A stretch of DNA of 5,681 bases. It comes from Syntrophaceae bacterium UBA1163 (GTDB lineage Bacteria > Desulfobacterota > BSN033 > UBA1163). Numbering within the stretch: position 1 is the first letter of the stretch; each line of letters starts with the position of its first letter. Below, in pieces: positions 1 through 5,501 of this stretch. The notes below the pieces were generated by a model that saw nothing but the letters and a program-made list of their open reading frames with translations, did no database searches and was not told the DNA's origin. The DNA is taken from positions 1 to 5,681 of the forward strand of contig DBZJ01000050.1 of NCBI GenBank assembly GCA_002311635.1. Direction: 5' to 3'. Position numbers and translations under genes: made by a program.

Positions 1-289
1 GAGTGCCCCCCTCTTTTATGTTCGGGATGATCTGAGCCTCTTTGAAGAGTGCTTTGCTTGTAAGGACAAGATAATCGGCCTCATAGATCCTGGAATGGTT
101 GACAATCGGCCCCTTTGATATCCGGAGATAACTCTCCACCTGACCACCCCGTCTTTCAGCCCCATACTGAGAGAACGACTGGATCTCGTAACCTGCCTTA
201 GACATGATGGCTGCGAGGATTTCTACCGCCATGACAACACCCTGGCCGCCAAATCCCCGCAGCTTAATCTCTGTGAGCCCACTCTTCAT
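1..289 (-). CDS. 2-oxoacid:acceptor (ferredoxin) oxidoreductase, gamma subunit, 5' part only
   Basis: This is the N-terminal 96 residues of a gamma-type subunit of the pyruvate/2-oxoacid:ferredoxin oxidoreductase superfamily. These cytoplasmic complexes oxidatively decarboxylate a 2-oxoacid to an acyl-CoA with reduction of ferredoxin, or run in reverse. Seen in the sequence: IKLRGFGGQGVV at residues 8-19, the glycine-rich signature near the N-terminus of this subunit, and then FSQYGAERRGGQVESYLRIS (about 39-58), the conserved SYGPEARGG-like segment. The start is the ATG at 289-287, preceded by AGGTG at a suitable distance. The gene begins 10 bp after the CoA-transferase stop, so the two are almost certainly cotranscribed and cotranslated. 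The rest of the protein, and presumably the alpha and beta subunits, lie beyond the left edge. The substrate (pyruvate, branched-chain or aryl 2-oxoacid) cannot be told from this fragment. The family call is firm; a specific gene name is not justified. Confidence 0.92.
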   Translation of the reverse strand, partial: MKSGLTEIKLRGFGGQGVVMAVEILAAIMSKAGYEIQSFSQYGAERRGGQVESYLRISKGPIVNHSRIYEADYLVLTSKALFKEAQIIPNIKEGGT

Positions 290-299
290 CGTCGGCACC

Positions 300-1505
300 T
301 TAAATGATTTTTTCTTTGCGTAACTGAGAAAGTTCTGTTCCATTGAGCCCCAGAAGACCGGAATAGATTTCTTCATTGTGCTCACCCAGTTTAGGGGCCA
401 GGCTCCTGATGGACCCTGGAGTCCGGGAGAGCTTCACAGGAACTCCGGGTATGGGGACTTCACCGATGTCCGGATAGTTAACATGAACTACCATCCCGCT
501 TGCCACTGATTGAGGGTCATTCAACAAACGGTCTGCGGTATTTACTCTGGCACAGGCCACACGGGCAGCCTGGAGCGTTTTCATTATCTCGTCACTTGTT
601 TTCTCGTCAGCCCATTCCTGAACTATCGGGTCAATAAGCGGTGCGTTCAGGGCGCGAACCATGTCATTTTTGAATCTGGGATCGTCATTTAGTTCTTCTT
701 TACCGATAGCCTTTGTAAATCTTTTCCAAATATCGTTGCTAGCTGTAACAAACATTACCCAGCCATCCTTAGCCTTAAGGCAGTTCATGTAGCTCCCAAA
801 ACCACAATTACCAACTTGCGTTCGTGTTTCACCATATACCGTGAAGTATATGAGCGCACCTGCGTGCTGAGTGATGTAAGAAGCCATATCAAACAGGGCG
901 GTCCCGACAAACTGGCCTTCGCCTGTCTTTTCCCTGTGATAAAGCGCCAACATAATACCTAATGCATTTGCTATCCCCGAGCTGCAATCGACATAAGGAA
1001 CGGTCGTTTTTAACGGAGGGGAACCAGGAAACCCATTCAGTACCATCGCTCCTGCTCTGGCCTGAGTCACAAAATCAAAACAAATCTCTTCAGCATCTGG
1101 TCCATCTAAACCGTAACCCGAAAGAGCAGACACAATAATTGAAGGCTTTACCTTCCTTAATTTTTCATAGCTGAGTTCACTGGCTAAGGTCGTTCCAGGC
1201 GGAAAATTATGGAGGACCACATCCGAATTCTTAACAAGATCATGGAAAATTGCCTTTCCCCTCTCGGTGGATAGGTTTAACGTAATACATTTCTTATTCC
1301 GCCCCAGAATCTTAAACGTGAGGGTCTCACCGTCTGGACCTAATATGGCCCACGTTCTATCCACCCCACCCCCTATTGGCTCCACCCTTATAACCTCTGC
1401 ACCCATGTCAGCCAACAGCATTCCACATAGCGGTCCGGCTAAAAACCGAGACAAATCCAAGACTCGAACATTTGTTAAGACAGACGACTTATTTCCCCTT
1501 ATCAT
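300..1505 (-). CDS. Family III CoA-transferase (CaiB/BaiF, formyl-CoA transferase type)
   Basis: A 401-residue protein, the usual length for family III CoA-transferases, which move CoA between an acyl-CoA and a free carboxylic acid in the cytoplasm. Seen in the sequence: the N-terminal VRVLDLSRFLAGPLCGMLLA block (13-32) followed by DMGAEVIRVEP, the GRNKKCITLNL block (about 68-78), and VDCSSGIANALGIMLALYHR (172-191) followed by EKTGEGQ. D173 aligns with the catalytic aspartate that forms the acyl anhydride in the family. The C-terminal GMVVHVNYPDIGEVPIPGVP segment is also typical. The ATG at 1505-1503 is preceded by GAGGG about 6 nt upstream. It is the first clear gene of an operon with the oxidoreductase gamma subunit, which suggests CoA activation of an acid linked to 2-oxoacid/acyl-CoA conversion in anaerobic catabolism. 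A sigma-54-type promoter lies about 210 nt upstream. The reading frame is intact. The substrate is not predictable from sequence alone. Confidence 0.95.
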   Translation of the reverse strand: MIRGNKSSVLTNVRVLDLSRFLAGPLCGMLLADMGAEVIRVEPIGGGVDRTWAILGPDGETLTFKILGRNKKCITLNLSTERGKAIFHDLVKNSDVVLHNFPPGTTLASELSYEKLRKVKPSIIVSALSGYGLDGPDAEEICFDFVTQARAGAMVLNGFPGSPPLKTTVPYVDCSSGIANALGIMLALYHREKTGEGQFVGTALFDMASYITQHAGALIYFTVYGETRTQVGNCGFGSYMNCLKAKDGWVMFVTASNDIWKRFTKAIGKEELNDDPRFKNDMVRALNAPLIDPIVQEWADEKTSDEIMKTLQAARVACARVNTADRLLNDPQSVASGMVVHVNYPDIGEVPIPGVPVKLSRTPGSIRSLAPKLGEHNEEIYSGLLGLNGTELSQLRKEKII

Positions 1506-1565
1506 GTGGTCCCTCGCTAAAGATAAGATTTTGCACCATTCCGTATTCCCAGCGGCTTTTCGGGG

Positions 1566-1691
1566 TTAATCTCGTCGTTTTCGCCATTGGTCGCGATAGA
1601 AAAAGGGAGAACAACCGTCCCCTTGCAGCAACCATTTCGCTGACGCAGTTTGTAATGGCGCCAGGAGAAGTATGCCACCAGCTACGGTCAT
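1566..1691 (-). CDS. Possible 41-residue leader peptide upstream of the CoA-transferase
   Basis: A short open frame beginning MTVAGGILLLAPLQTASAKW, with a hydrophobic start ending in an Ala-x-Ala-like ASA, then a polar, arginine-rich tail ending QWRKRRD. The ATG at 1691-1689 follows a purine run (GGGGGGAAAG) about 6 nt upstream and lies about 26 nt downstream of the predicted sigma-54 start site, so it would be the first translatable frame on that transcript. It ends 60 bp before the CoA-transferase start. It resembles no family I recognise. It could equally be chance or the tail of a decayed gene, since the same frame stays open upstream as far as about position 1800. Low confidence. Confidence 0.2.
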   Translation of the reverse strand: MTVAGGILLLAPLQTASAKWLLQGDGCSPFFYRDQWRKRRD

Positions 1692-1727
1692 AATCGCTTT
1701 CCCCCCGATAATATTGTCTACAATTGA

Positions 1728-1743
1728 TGCAATGAATGTGCCA
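1728..1743 (-). promoter_or_regulatory. Sigma-54 (-24/-12) promoter for the CoA-transferase operon
   Basis: Read on the minus strand this is TGGCACATTCATTGCA, which matches the sigma-54 consensus TGGCAC-N5-TTGCA at every defined position. The invariant GG (1742-1741) and GC (1730-1729) are separated by exactly 10 bp. With C1729 as -12, transcription would start near 1717, leaving about 210 nt of leader before the CoA-transferase ATG at 1505. Sigma-54 promoters need a dedicated AAA+ activator bound upstream, and such an activator is encoded in this window (3978-5396). The motif match and orientation are direct observations; promoter activity is inferred. Confidence 0.7.
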
Positions 1744-1834
1744 TGGATGACATTCAGGAGAGAATGACGGTTTGACCCAGGGCAAGTAGCATTTGGAAAT
1801 CACCTAACTAGCATAAATATCTAGACATTTGATG

Positions 1835-1844
1835 GTACATGTAC
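1835..1844. promoter_or_regulatory. Perfect palindrome GTACATGTAC upstream of the sigma-54 promoter
   Basis: A 10-bp perfect palindrome centred about 122 bp upstream of the predicted start site at 1717, within the usual range for an activator-binding enhancer site. It shares the ACATGT core with GGACATGTCC at 3725-3734. It does not contain the GTGTC/GACAC arms seen beside the activator gene, so its link to that protein is unproven. A palindrome of this length can occur by chance. Confidence 0.25.
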
Positions 1845-2108
1845 TCTCTACCTGTATAGGCGACGCTCAATTCGCCCTCATTTCTGACGGCCTGCACACC
1901 CCCAAAACCGACGAAAGAATGAGCCTTACCCCTTTCAGACATCGATTTGAGATTCGGGAAGAGCCTGTCTCACCCGACAAGCAGTGTTCAACATTTCCGG
2001 ACTTCTGTGGCTTTTTGCGTCCCCTATAGGGTTTCCTCCATCGGGTACTCCATGTGGGGTGAATCGAGACTCGTGATGATATGCTTCATCTTCCCCCAAT
2101 AGGCGAGT

Positions 2109-2151
2109 TCTTGCAAGAGAAAAGTGCAAGATCCGGGTGCGCTCTCACCCG
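2109..2151. repeat. Two adjacent inverted repeats (7-bp and 6-bp stems)
   Basis: TCTTGCA (2109-2115) pairs perfectly with TGCAAGA (2125-2131) across a 9-nt loop. CGGGTG (2134-2139) pairs perfectly with CACCCG (2146-2151) across a 6-nt loop. Only two bases separate the two hairpins. Neither is followed by a T run on either strand, so they are not standard intrinsic terminators. A structured RNA or a decayed element end is possible. Confidence 0.55.
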
Positions 2152-2248
2152 TTGCCCCGCACTTTCATACGGCTCCTGCTATGATAGCGGCTTTTGAGAG
2201 TCTTTGACGCCGGGCCTATAGAGAGGGTTTTCATCTCACAGGTGTGCG

Positions 2249-2282
2249 GCCGGCCGGAGCCATCACCAGGCTCAAAGCCGGC
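2249..2282. repeat. GC-rich hairpin
   Basis: The outer arms GCCGGC (2249-2254) and GCCGGC (2277-2282) are self-complementary. An inner GAGCC (2257-2261) pairs with GGCTC (2269-2273) around ATCACCA. It lies about 95 bp upstream of the ISAs1 transposase start. It could belong to the left end of that element or to the structured interval to its left. Confidence 0.4.
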
Positions 2283-2375
2283 GACCAACGGGAGGGTCTA
2301 CTGCCGACGGTTATGGGGGTAAAAACCTCGTCGCTCACAACCTGAAATTATTAACGTTCTCAGATGGAGGTATAC

Positions 2376-2723
2376 ATGGACACCAGGAACTCAATCGGGG
2401 ACTTCCTTTCGGACCTTACTGAACCTCGGAAGTCGAATAAACGACACAAACTCATTGATATTGTCACCATAGCACTGGCCGCGGTGATCTGCTGCGCCGA
2501 TACATGGGAGGAGATTGAGGAGTTCGGTCATACCAAGAGGAAGTGGTTCCGGCAGTTTCTGGAGCTCCCCCACGGCATTCCCGCTCACGACACCTTTGCC
2601 CGGATCTTTGCGAGCACGAATCCCAAAGAATTCCAGCAGACCTTTCTCGGCTGGGTGGAGGCGGCCATACAGGCGGTCACGAAAGGAATTATCGCCATTG
2701 ACGGAAAGACCCTACGCCGTTCC
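2376..2723 (+). pseudogene. ISAs1-family transposase, N-terminal fragment
   Basis: The first roughly 116 residues are typical of ISAs1-family (DDE) transposases: SIGDFLSDLTEPRKSNKRHKL, then DIVTIALAAVICCADTWEEI, FGHTKRKWFRQFLELPHGIPAHDTF and finally GIIAIDGKTLRRS, which carries the first catalytic aspartate. Full-length members have roughly 350-380 residues, so about two thirds is missing, including the remaining catalytic residues. The likely start is the ATG at 2376, since GGAGG at 2366-2370 sits 5 nt before it; the in-frame ATG at 2364 overlaps that ribosome site. Homology stops right after the LRRS motif. The frame then continues through about 30 bp of unrelated sequence into an IS630-type segment and ends at 2813, a chimeric frame with no expected function. 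The remainder of the ISAs1 element is not found elsewhere in the window. Confidence 0.88.
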
Positions 2724-2753
2724 TCGTGCGGTGTTTCAATAACACAACAATTC

Positions 2754-3147
2754 CTGAAAGGGAAAGTCATCGGGTCCTGCTACCCCCCGCCGCAGGAATA
2801 CGGAGTTCCTTAAGTTCCTGCGCACCGTAGACCGGGAAATACCCAAGGGTCTCGATATCCATATGATCCTCGACAACGACGGGACTCACAATCACCCCAG
2901 TGTAAAGGCATGGCTTGAAAAACATCCCCGCTTCAACCTTCACTTTACACCCACGAGTTCTTCCCGGCTTAATTTAGTGGAACGCTGGTTCGGGGAGATC
3001 ACACGCAAACGTATTCGCAGGGGAATCTTCAAAAGCGTACAGGAGCTTGTGGCTGCCATAGAGGAATATATTCGTTATAAGAACGAGGACTCTAAACCCT
3101 TTGTCTGGACTAAGAAGGTAGAGCAGATACTTGAAAAGGAACATTGA
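2754..3147 (+). pseudogene. IS630-family transposase, C-terminal half (inverted, frameshifted)
   Basis: It begins LKGKVIGSCYP, the segment that normally follows AALNV in this IS630 subgroup. It then changes frame at a run of six C (2783-2788); with five C the frame would continue as RRRNTEFLKFLRTVDREIPK. Downstream are LDNDGTHNHP, holding the second catalytic Asp (codon 2872-2874), FTPTSSSRLNLVERWF with the catalytic Glu (2980-2982), and EITRKRIRRGIFKSVQEL, all classic DDE_3 motifs. It ends ILEKEH at TGA 3145-3147, the last codons being created by the junction with the opposite-strand half. The N-terminal half lies immediately adjacent on the minus strand (3140-3703). Non-functional as arranged. 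Confidence 0.9.
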
Positions 3148-3703
3148 GGGCGGCAAAAAGACAAGTAGTGCCGTTTCTTTTGGAGTCGTGGGTCATTGTC
3201 CCGCAGCGTCCCTTTTTCATCGGCAACCCCGGCTGCGTTCTGTCCAATGCCTGCACCTGGGATTTTTCATCCACGCAGAGTATCACCGCTTTGTCCGGCA
3301 GGTTTAAATAGACGCCGACCACATCGGTGAGTTTTTCTACGAACCGCTTGTCTTTGGATAATTTGAAGGTTTCCACGCGATGGGGCTGCAATCCGTGAGT
3401 ATCCCAGATACGCTGTATAGTTGCATGGCTGATGCCCTGCACTTTCGCCATGGTTCGTGTCGACCACCGGGTCGCATCTTTGGGGATGGTATGCAGGGTG
3501 GCTTCCACGACGGCACGAACCTTCTCGGGATCGAGCCGTCTGGAGCTCGGGCCATGAGGCGCGTCCTCCGACAGTCCCGAAGGGTCCCTGTTCCCTGAAA
3601 CGGGTGACCCTCGCAGGTTCTTTTGTCCCTGTATTTCCGACACGTAGTGATTCTTCGGAGACTTCTGATCATGCGAATAAAGGGACTGTCTCATTCGCGC
3701 CAT
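3140..3703 (-). pseudogene. IS630-family transposase, N-terminal half
   Basis: Residues about 43-188 of this minus-strand frame are clearly IS630 family: GLSEDAPHGPSSRRLDPEKV, KDATRWSTRTMAKVQGISH with its helix-turn-helix (ISHATIQRIWDTHGLQPHRV), then TFKLSKDKRFVEKLTDVVG and AVILCVDEKSQVQALDRTQP, with the first catalytic Asp at D145, ending NGTTCLFAALNV. Homology ends at the GTT codon 3142-3140; a short nonsense tail reads on to a stop at 3110-3112. The first roughly 40 residues do not look like the family. Another frame just upstream reads RFREQGP before a shift near 3583 into SGLSEDAP, suggesting an additional frameshift. The C-terminal half is on the opposite strand (2754-3147). Confidence 0.9.
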
Positions 3704-3711
3704 AGACGTGC

Positions 3712-3730
3712 GTGTCTACAAAATGGACAT
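3712..3730. promoter_or_regulatory. Dyad GTGTCTA-N6-GGACA, possible activator-binding site
   Basis: GTGTCTACAAAATGGACAT matches the reverse complement of the dyad at 5423-5441 (GTGTCTATTTTTTGGACAC) in both outer arms, differing only in the central bases and the last base. It overlaps the perfect palindrome GGACATGTCC (3725-3734). It lies about 250 bp past the 3' end of the activator gene and next to the IS630 N-terminal remnant. It might be a second binding site of the activator or part of a transposon end. Confidence 0.35.
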
Positions 3731-3753
3731 GTCCCCGGATAAATGGACCACTC

Positions 3754-3820
3754 GTTATAATGAAGGAAAGTTACGATTAGCCGTAAATTAAGCTTGTGAC
3801 CACTATCGACCGCGTGGGAG
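3754..3820 (+). repeat. Imperfect direct repeat, copy 1
   Basis: Shares with copy 2 (3897-3961) the ordered blocks AAAG, TACGATT, CCG-n-AAA, TTGTG-n-CCACTAT, GA, CCGC and GGAG, with a 3-bp gap after the AAA block and a 1-bp gap before CCGC. The copies start 143 bp apart. Function unknown; possibly duplicated element ends or a repeated regulatory region downstream of the activator gene. Confidence 0.6.
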
Positions 3821-3858
3821 AGAGACACCGATTTCCATGACCCTGCGTGTCCACGATG

Positions 3859-3889
3859 TGTACATTCTCATGTGACATGAGAATGTACA
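3859..3889. repeat. Perfect 14-bp inverted repeat with 3-nt loop
   Basis: TGTACATTCTCATG (3859-3872) is exactly complementary to CATGAGAATGTACA (3876-3889) around TGA. It lies between the two direct repeats and about 90 bp past the activator's stop codon. No T run follows on either strand, so it is not a canonical rho-independent terminator, though it could still act as a transcript-stabilising hairpin, a protein-binding site or an element end. Confidence 0.75.
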
Positions 3890-3896
3890 AGATCCT

Positions 3897-3961
3897 GGTA
3901 TCACTAAGAAAAGATACGATTCACCGCAAAGGATTGTGTCCACTATTGAACCGCTTCGGAG
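3897..3961 (+). repeat. Imperfect direct repeat, copy 2
   Basis: Second copy of the repeat at 3754-3820, the best match being TTGTGTCCACTATTGAACCG here against TTGTGACCACTATCGACCG there. It ends only 16 bp before the stop codon of the activator gene. Confidence 0.6.
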
Positions 3962-3977
3962 AAAATTTTCCTTCACT

Positions 3978-5396
3978 TTAGATCTTAATGTTATATTTTT
4001 TCATCTTCTTGTAGAGAGAGGACCTTGGCATACCCAGGAATCGTGCTGTTTCCTTTTTATTACCATGCATACTTTTTAATCCGGCCATGATGAGTCGTCT
4101 TTCTTGATCTACTATTTTTTCTCTGACGCTGTTATAAGGTGCCGGTTTCGTTTTTTTTGATTGGGAGACAACTGAAAGAAGCTCGTTCGGTAAGCATTCT
4201 CCGTCAATTTTCTTATTATTCCAGGCTTTAAGTATGGTTTGTTCCAATATATTGATTAATTCCCTCACGTTTCCGGGCCAGTCATAGTCCATGAAGGCGA
4301 GCATTGCCTTGTCCGTTACCCCTTCGATTTCCCTCTGAAATGCCAAGTTCAGCTTTTTCAAATAATGATTCAGGTATATAGGGATATCTTCTCTTCGCTC
4401 TCTGAGGGAAGGGACACGGATGATCGCTTTCGCTATTCTGTAATACAGATCATCCCGAAATTTTCCCTGTTCTACCAGGATTCTTAGATCTTTATTTGTC
4501 GCAGCGATAAGCCTAAAGGTTATCTTCTTTGCTTTAGTACTGCCCAGTTTTTCCAGTTCTCGTTCTTGCACAACCCTTAGCAGCTTTGCTTGAATCGAAA
4601 GCGGTAGGGACGATATCTCGTCCAGGAATATCGTGCCCTTGTTCGCGGCTTCAAATTTTCCTATCTTCCCGGATGTCAGGGCACCAGAAAACGTCCCTTT
4701 TTCGTAACCAAATAATTCCGATTCTGCCAAGTCAAAAGGAATGGCGGGACAATTGACCTTCACGAACGGTTTATCACTGCTATTGAAATTGTGGATGCCC
4801 TGCGCGAACAATTCTTTACCTGTCCCACTCTCTCCAGTTATCAGTGCGTCGCTGTTTATTAAAGATATTTTTTTTGCTGTCTCTACGGAATCCCTGATTA
4901 AAAAACTTGTGCCAAGGATATCGTCGAAGACATGTATGGCATCATATTCGTTCTGGACCTTTTCCTTAAAATACAGAACCTGTTTCTTTAACCTACTTAT
5001 CTCCCTGTTTAGATTCTGTACTTCTTCCAGGGAATAGCGTGTAAGCCGCGAGAGGCCACCAATTATTTTGCCGTCCGCAATAATCGGATAAGCGGAGCCG
5101 ATCCCGCTGCGCCCCATTATTTCGAAAACTCTTCCCACAATAGGGATACCCGTTTCTAAGACCCTGGGTAGACTTGAGTCCGGGAATAAATCTTGGAAGC
5201 GAGCGCCTCTTATGCCGCCGGAGTCCAATCCGAAAAGTTTTGCTGAGCCTCTGTCCATGAATTCTACCCTTCCATCTTTGTCCACCACAATGAGGCTATC
5301 ATAGGGGTTTCTTAAAACAAATCTTAACGCTCGGGCAATGAGGGGAGTTAGCCCGGCCTCATCCAACACCTCCAGAATAATGTTGATTCGGCTCAT
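3978..5396 (-). CDS. Sigma-54-dependent transcriptional activator (PAS - AAA+ - Fis HTH)
   Basis: A 472-residue bacterial enhancer-binding protein that uses ATP to remodel sigma-54 RNA polymerase. Counting from ATG 5396: a PAS sensor at about 30-118 (PYDSLIVVDKDGRVEFMD...), then a probable coiled coil about 122-152 rich in Glu/Lys/Leu. The AAA+ domain follows: Walker A GESGTGKE 188-195, sigma-54 contact loop GTFSGA 234-239, Walker B GTIFLDE 254-260, sensor I ATN 299-301, arginine finger region RDDLYYR 314-320, sensor II WPGNVREL 373-380. A Fis-type HTH is at about 445-469 (GNKKETARFLGMPRSSLYKK). There is no receiver domain, so the signal is probably a small ligand or redox cue sensed by PAS. 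The contact loop departs from GAFTGA at two positions. AGGAG (5411-5407) is 10 nt before the ATG; a TTG at 5399 with 7-nt spacing is an alternative start. Divergent from the amidohydrolase, its likely target. Confidence 0.96.
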   Translation of the reverse strand: MSRINIILEVLDEAGLTPLIARALRFVLRNPYDSLIVVDKDGRVEFMDRGSAKLFGLDSGGIRGARFQDLFPDSSLPRVLETGIPIVGRVFEIMGRSGIGSAYPIIADGKIIGGLSRLTRYSLEEVQNLNREISRLKKQVLYFKEKVQNEYDAIHVFDDILGTSFLIRDSVETAKKISLINSDALITGESGTGKELFAQGIHNFNSSDKPFVKVNCPAIPFDLAESELFGYEKGTFSGALTSGKIGKFEAANKGTIFLDEISSLPLSIQAKLLRVVQERELEKLGSTKAKKITFRLIAATNKDLRILVEQGKFRDDLYYRIAKAIIRVPSLRERREDIPIYLNHYLKKLNLAFQREIEGVTDKAMLAFMDYDWPGNVRELINILEQTILKAWNNKKIDGECLPNELLSVVSQSKKTKPAPYNSVREKIVDQERRLIMAGLKSMHGNKKETARFLGMPRSSLYKKMKKYNIKI

Positions 5397-5422
5397 CAAA
5401 TAGTTTCTCCTTTCTGCTTATT

Positions 5423-5441
5423 GTGTCCAAAAAATAGACAC
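5423..5441. promoter_or_regulatory. Dyad GTGTC-N9-GACAC in the divergent promoter region, candidate activator enhancer site
   Basis: GTGTCCAAAAAATAGACAC has perfect 5-bp inverted arms around an A-rich centre. Its position, about 87-105 bp upstream of the predicted amidohydrolase start site at 5528, fits an enhancer for the sigma-54 activator encoded next door. It also lies just downstream of a possible -10 element for the activator gene, allowing autoregulation. Spacing and symmetry are seen; binding is inferred. Confidence 0.45.
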
Positions 5442-5447
5442 GTTCCT

Positions 5448-5453
5448 ATTGTA
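5448..5453 (-). promoter_or_regulatory. Possible -10 element (TACAAT) for the activator gene
   Basis: Minus-strand TACAAT sits about 50 bp upstream of the activator start. No good -35 match is found at 16-18 bp spacing, although the upstream sequence is very A/T rich. The start site would fall at the edge of the dyad 5423-5441. Confidence 0.3.
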
Positions 5454-5501
5454 GCAAGAAAAATATAATATAGCGATAGATTTTAACTTGTGTTTTTTGA
5501 T

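Larger units (their letters stand above)
1810..2363. other. Gene-free, hairpin-rich interval between the operon promoter and the IS remnants
   Basis: No frame here gives a recognisable protein. Short open stretches on both strands lack family motifs, and their frames overlap one another. Structure is plentiful: a palindrome CCCTATAGGG (2022-2031), adjacent hairpins at 2109-2131 and 2134-2151, GCTAT-G-ATAGC near 2179-2189, and a GC-rich hairpin at 2249-2282. The minus strand of about 2127-2182 contains GGAGCCGTATGAAAGTGCGG and, further on, GCGCACCCGGATCT, which loosely recall the two strands of group II intron domain V, but the spacing and pairing do not fit well. The interval may be transposon or intron debris, or a structured RNA. 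I cannot assign it. Confidence 0.5.
2376..3703. mobile_element. Composite IS debris: ISAs1 fragment plus a rearranged IS630 element
   Basis: One truncated ISAs1-family gene is followed by both halves of an IS630-family gene in converging orientation (C-half plus, N-half minus). I could not identify convincing terminal inverted repeats or a TA target duplication for the IS630 element, so the outer limits are only the coding limits. The element separates the CoA-transferase operon from the sigma-54 activator gene. Confidence 0.8.

Noticed and set aside
1489..1803. A 104-codon minus-strand frame upstream of and overlapping the CoA-transferase start
   Set aside because: No family motifs, odd composition rich in Trp, Cys and His, and the exact sigma-54 promoter lies inside it while its start would be upstream of that promoter.
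1829..2129. Short open frames on both strands (66 codons plus, 64 codons minus)
   Set aside because: They overlap each other on opposite strands, lack convincing ribosome sites and show no recognisable motif; more likely chance frames in decayed DNA.
3380..3705. Plus-strand and alternate minus-strand frames over the IS630 N-terminal half
   Set aside because: They are shadows of the recognisable transposase frame and carry no motifs of their own, apart from the short RFREQGP stretch noted as a frameshift clue.
3859..3889. Intrinsic terminator for the activator gene
   Set aside because: The hairpin is perfect but no T run follows on either strand, and the stem is not GC-rich.
3961..3970. Palindrome GAAAATTTTC just after the activator stop codon as a terminator
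   Set aside because: It has no loop and only A/T pairs in the core; too weak to call.
4741..5037. A 98-codon plus-strand frame
   Set aside because: It is antisense to the well-supported AAA+ activator gene and has no domain signature.
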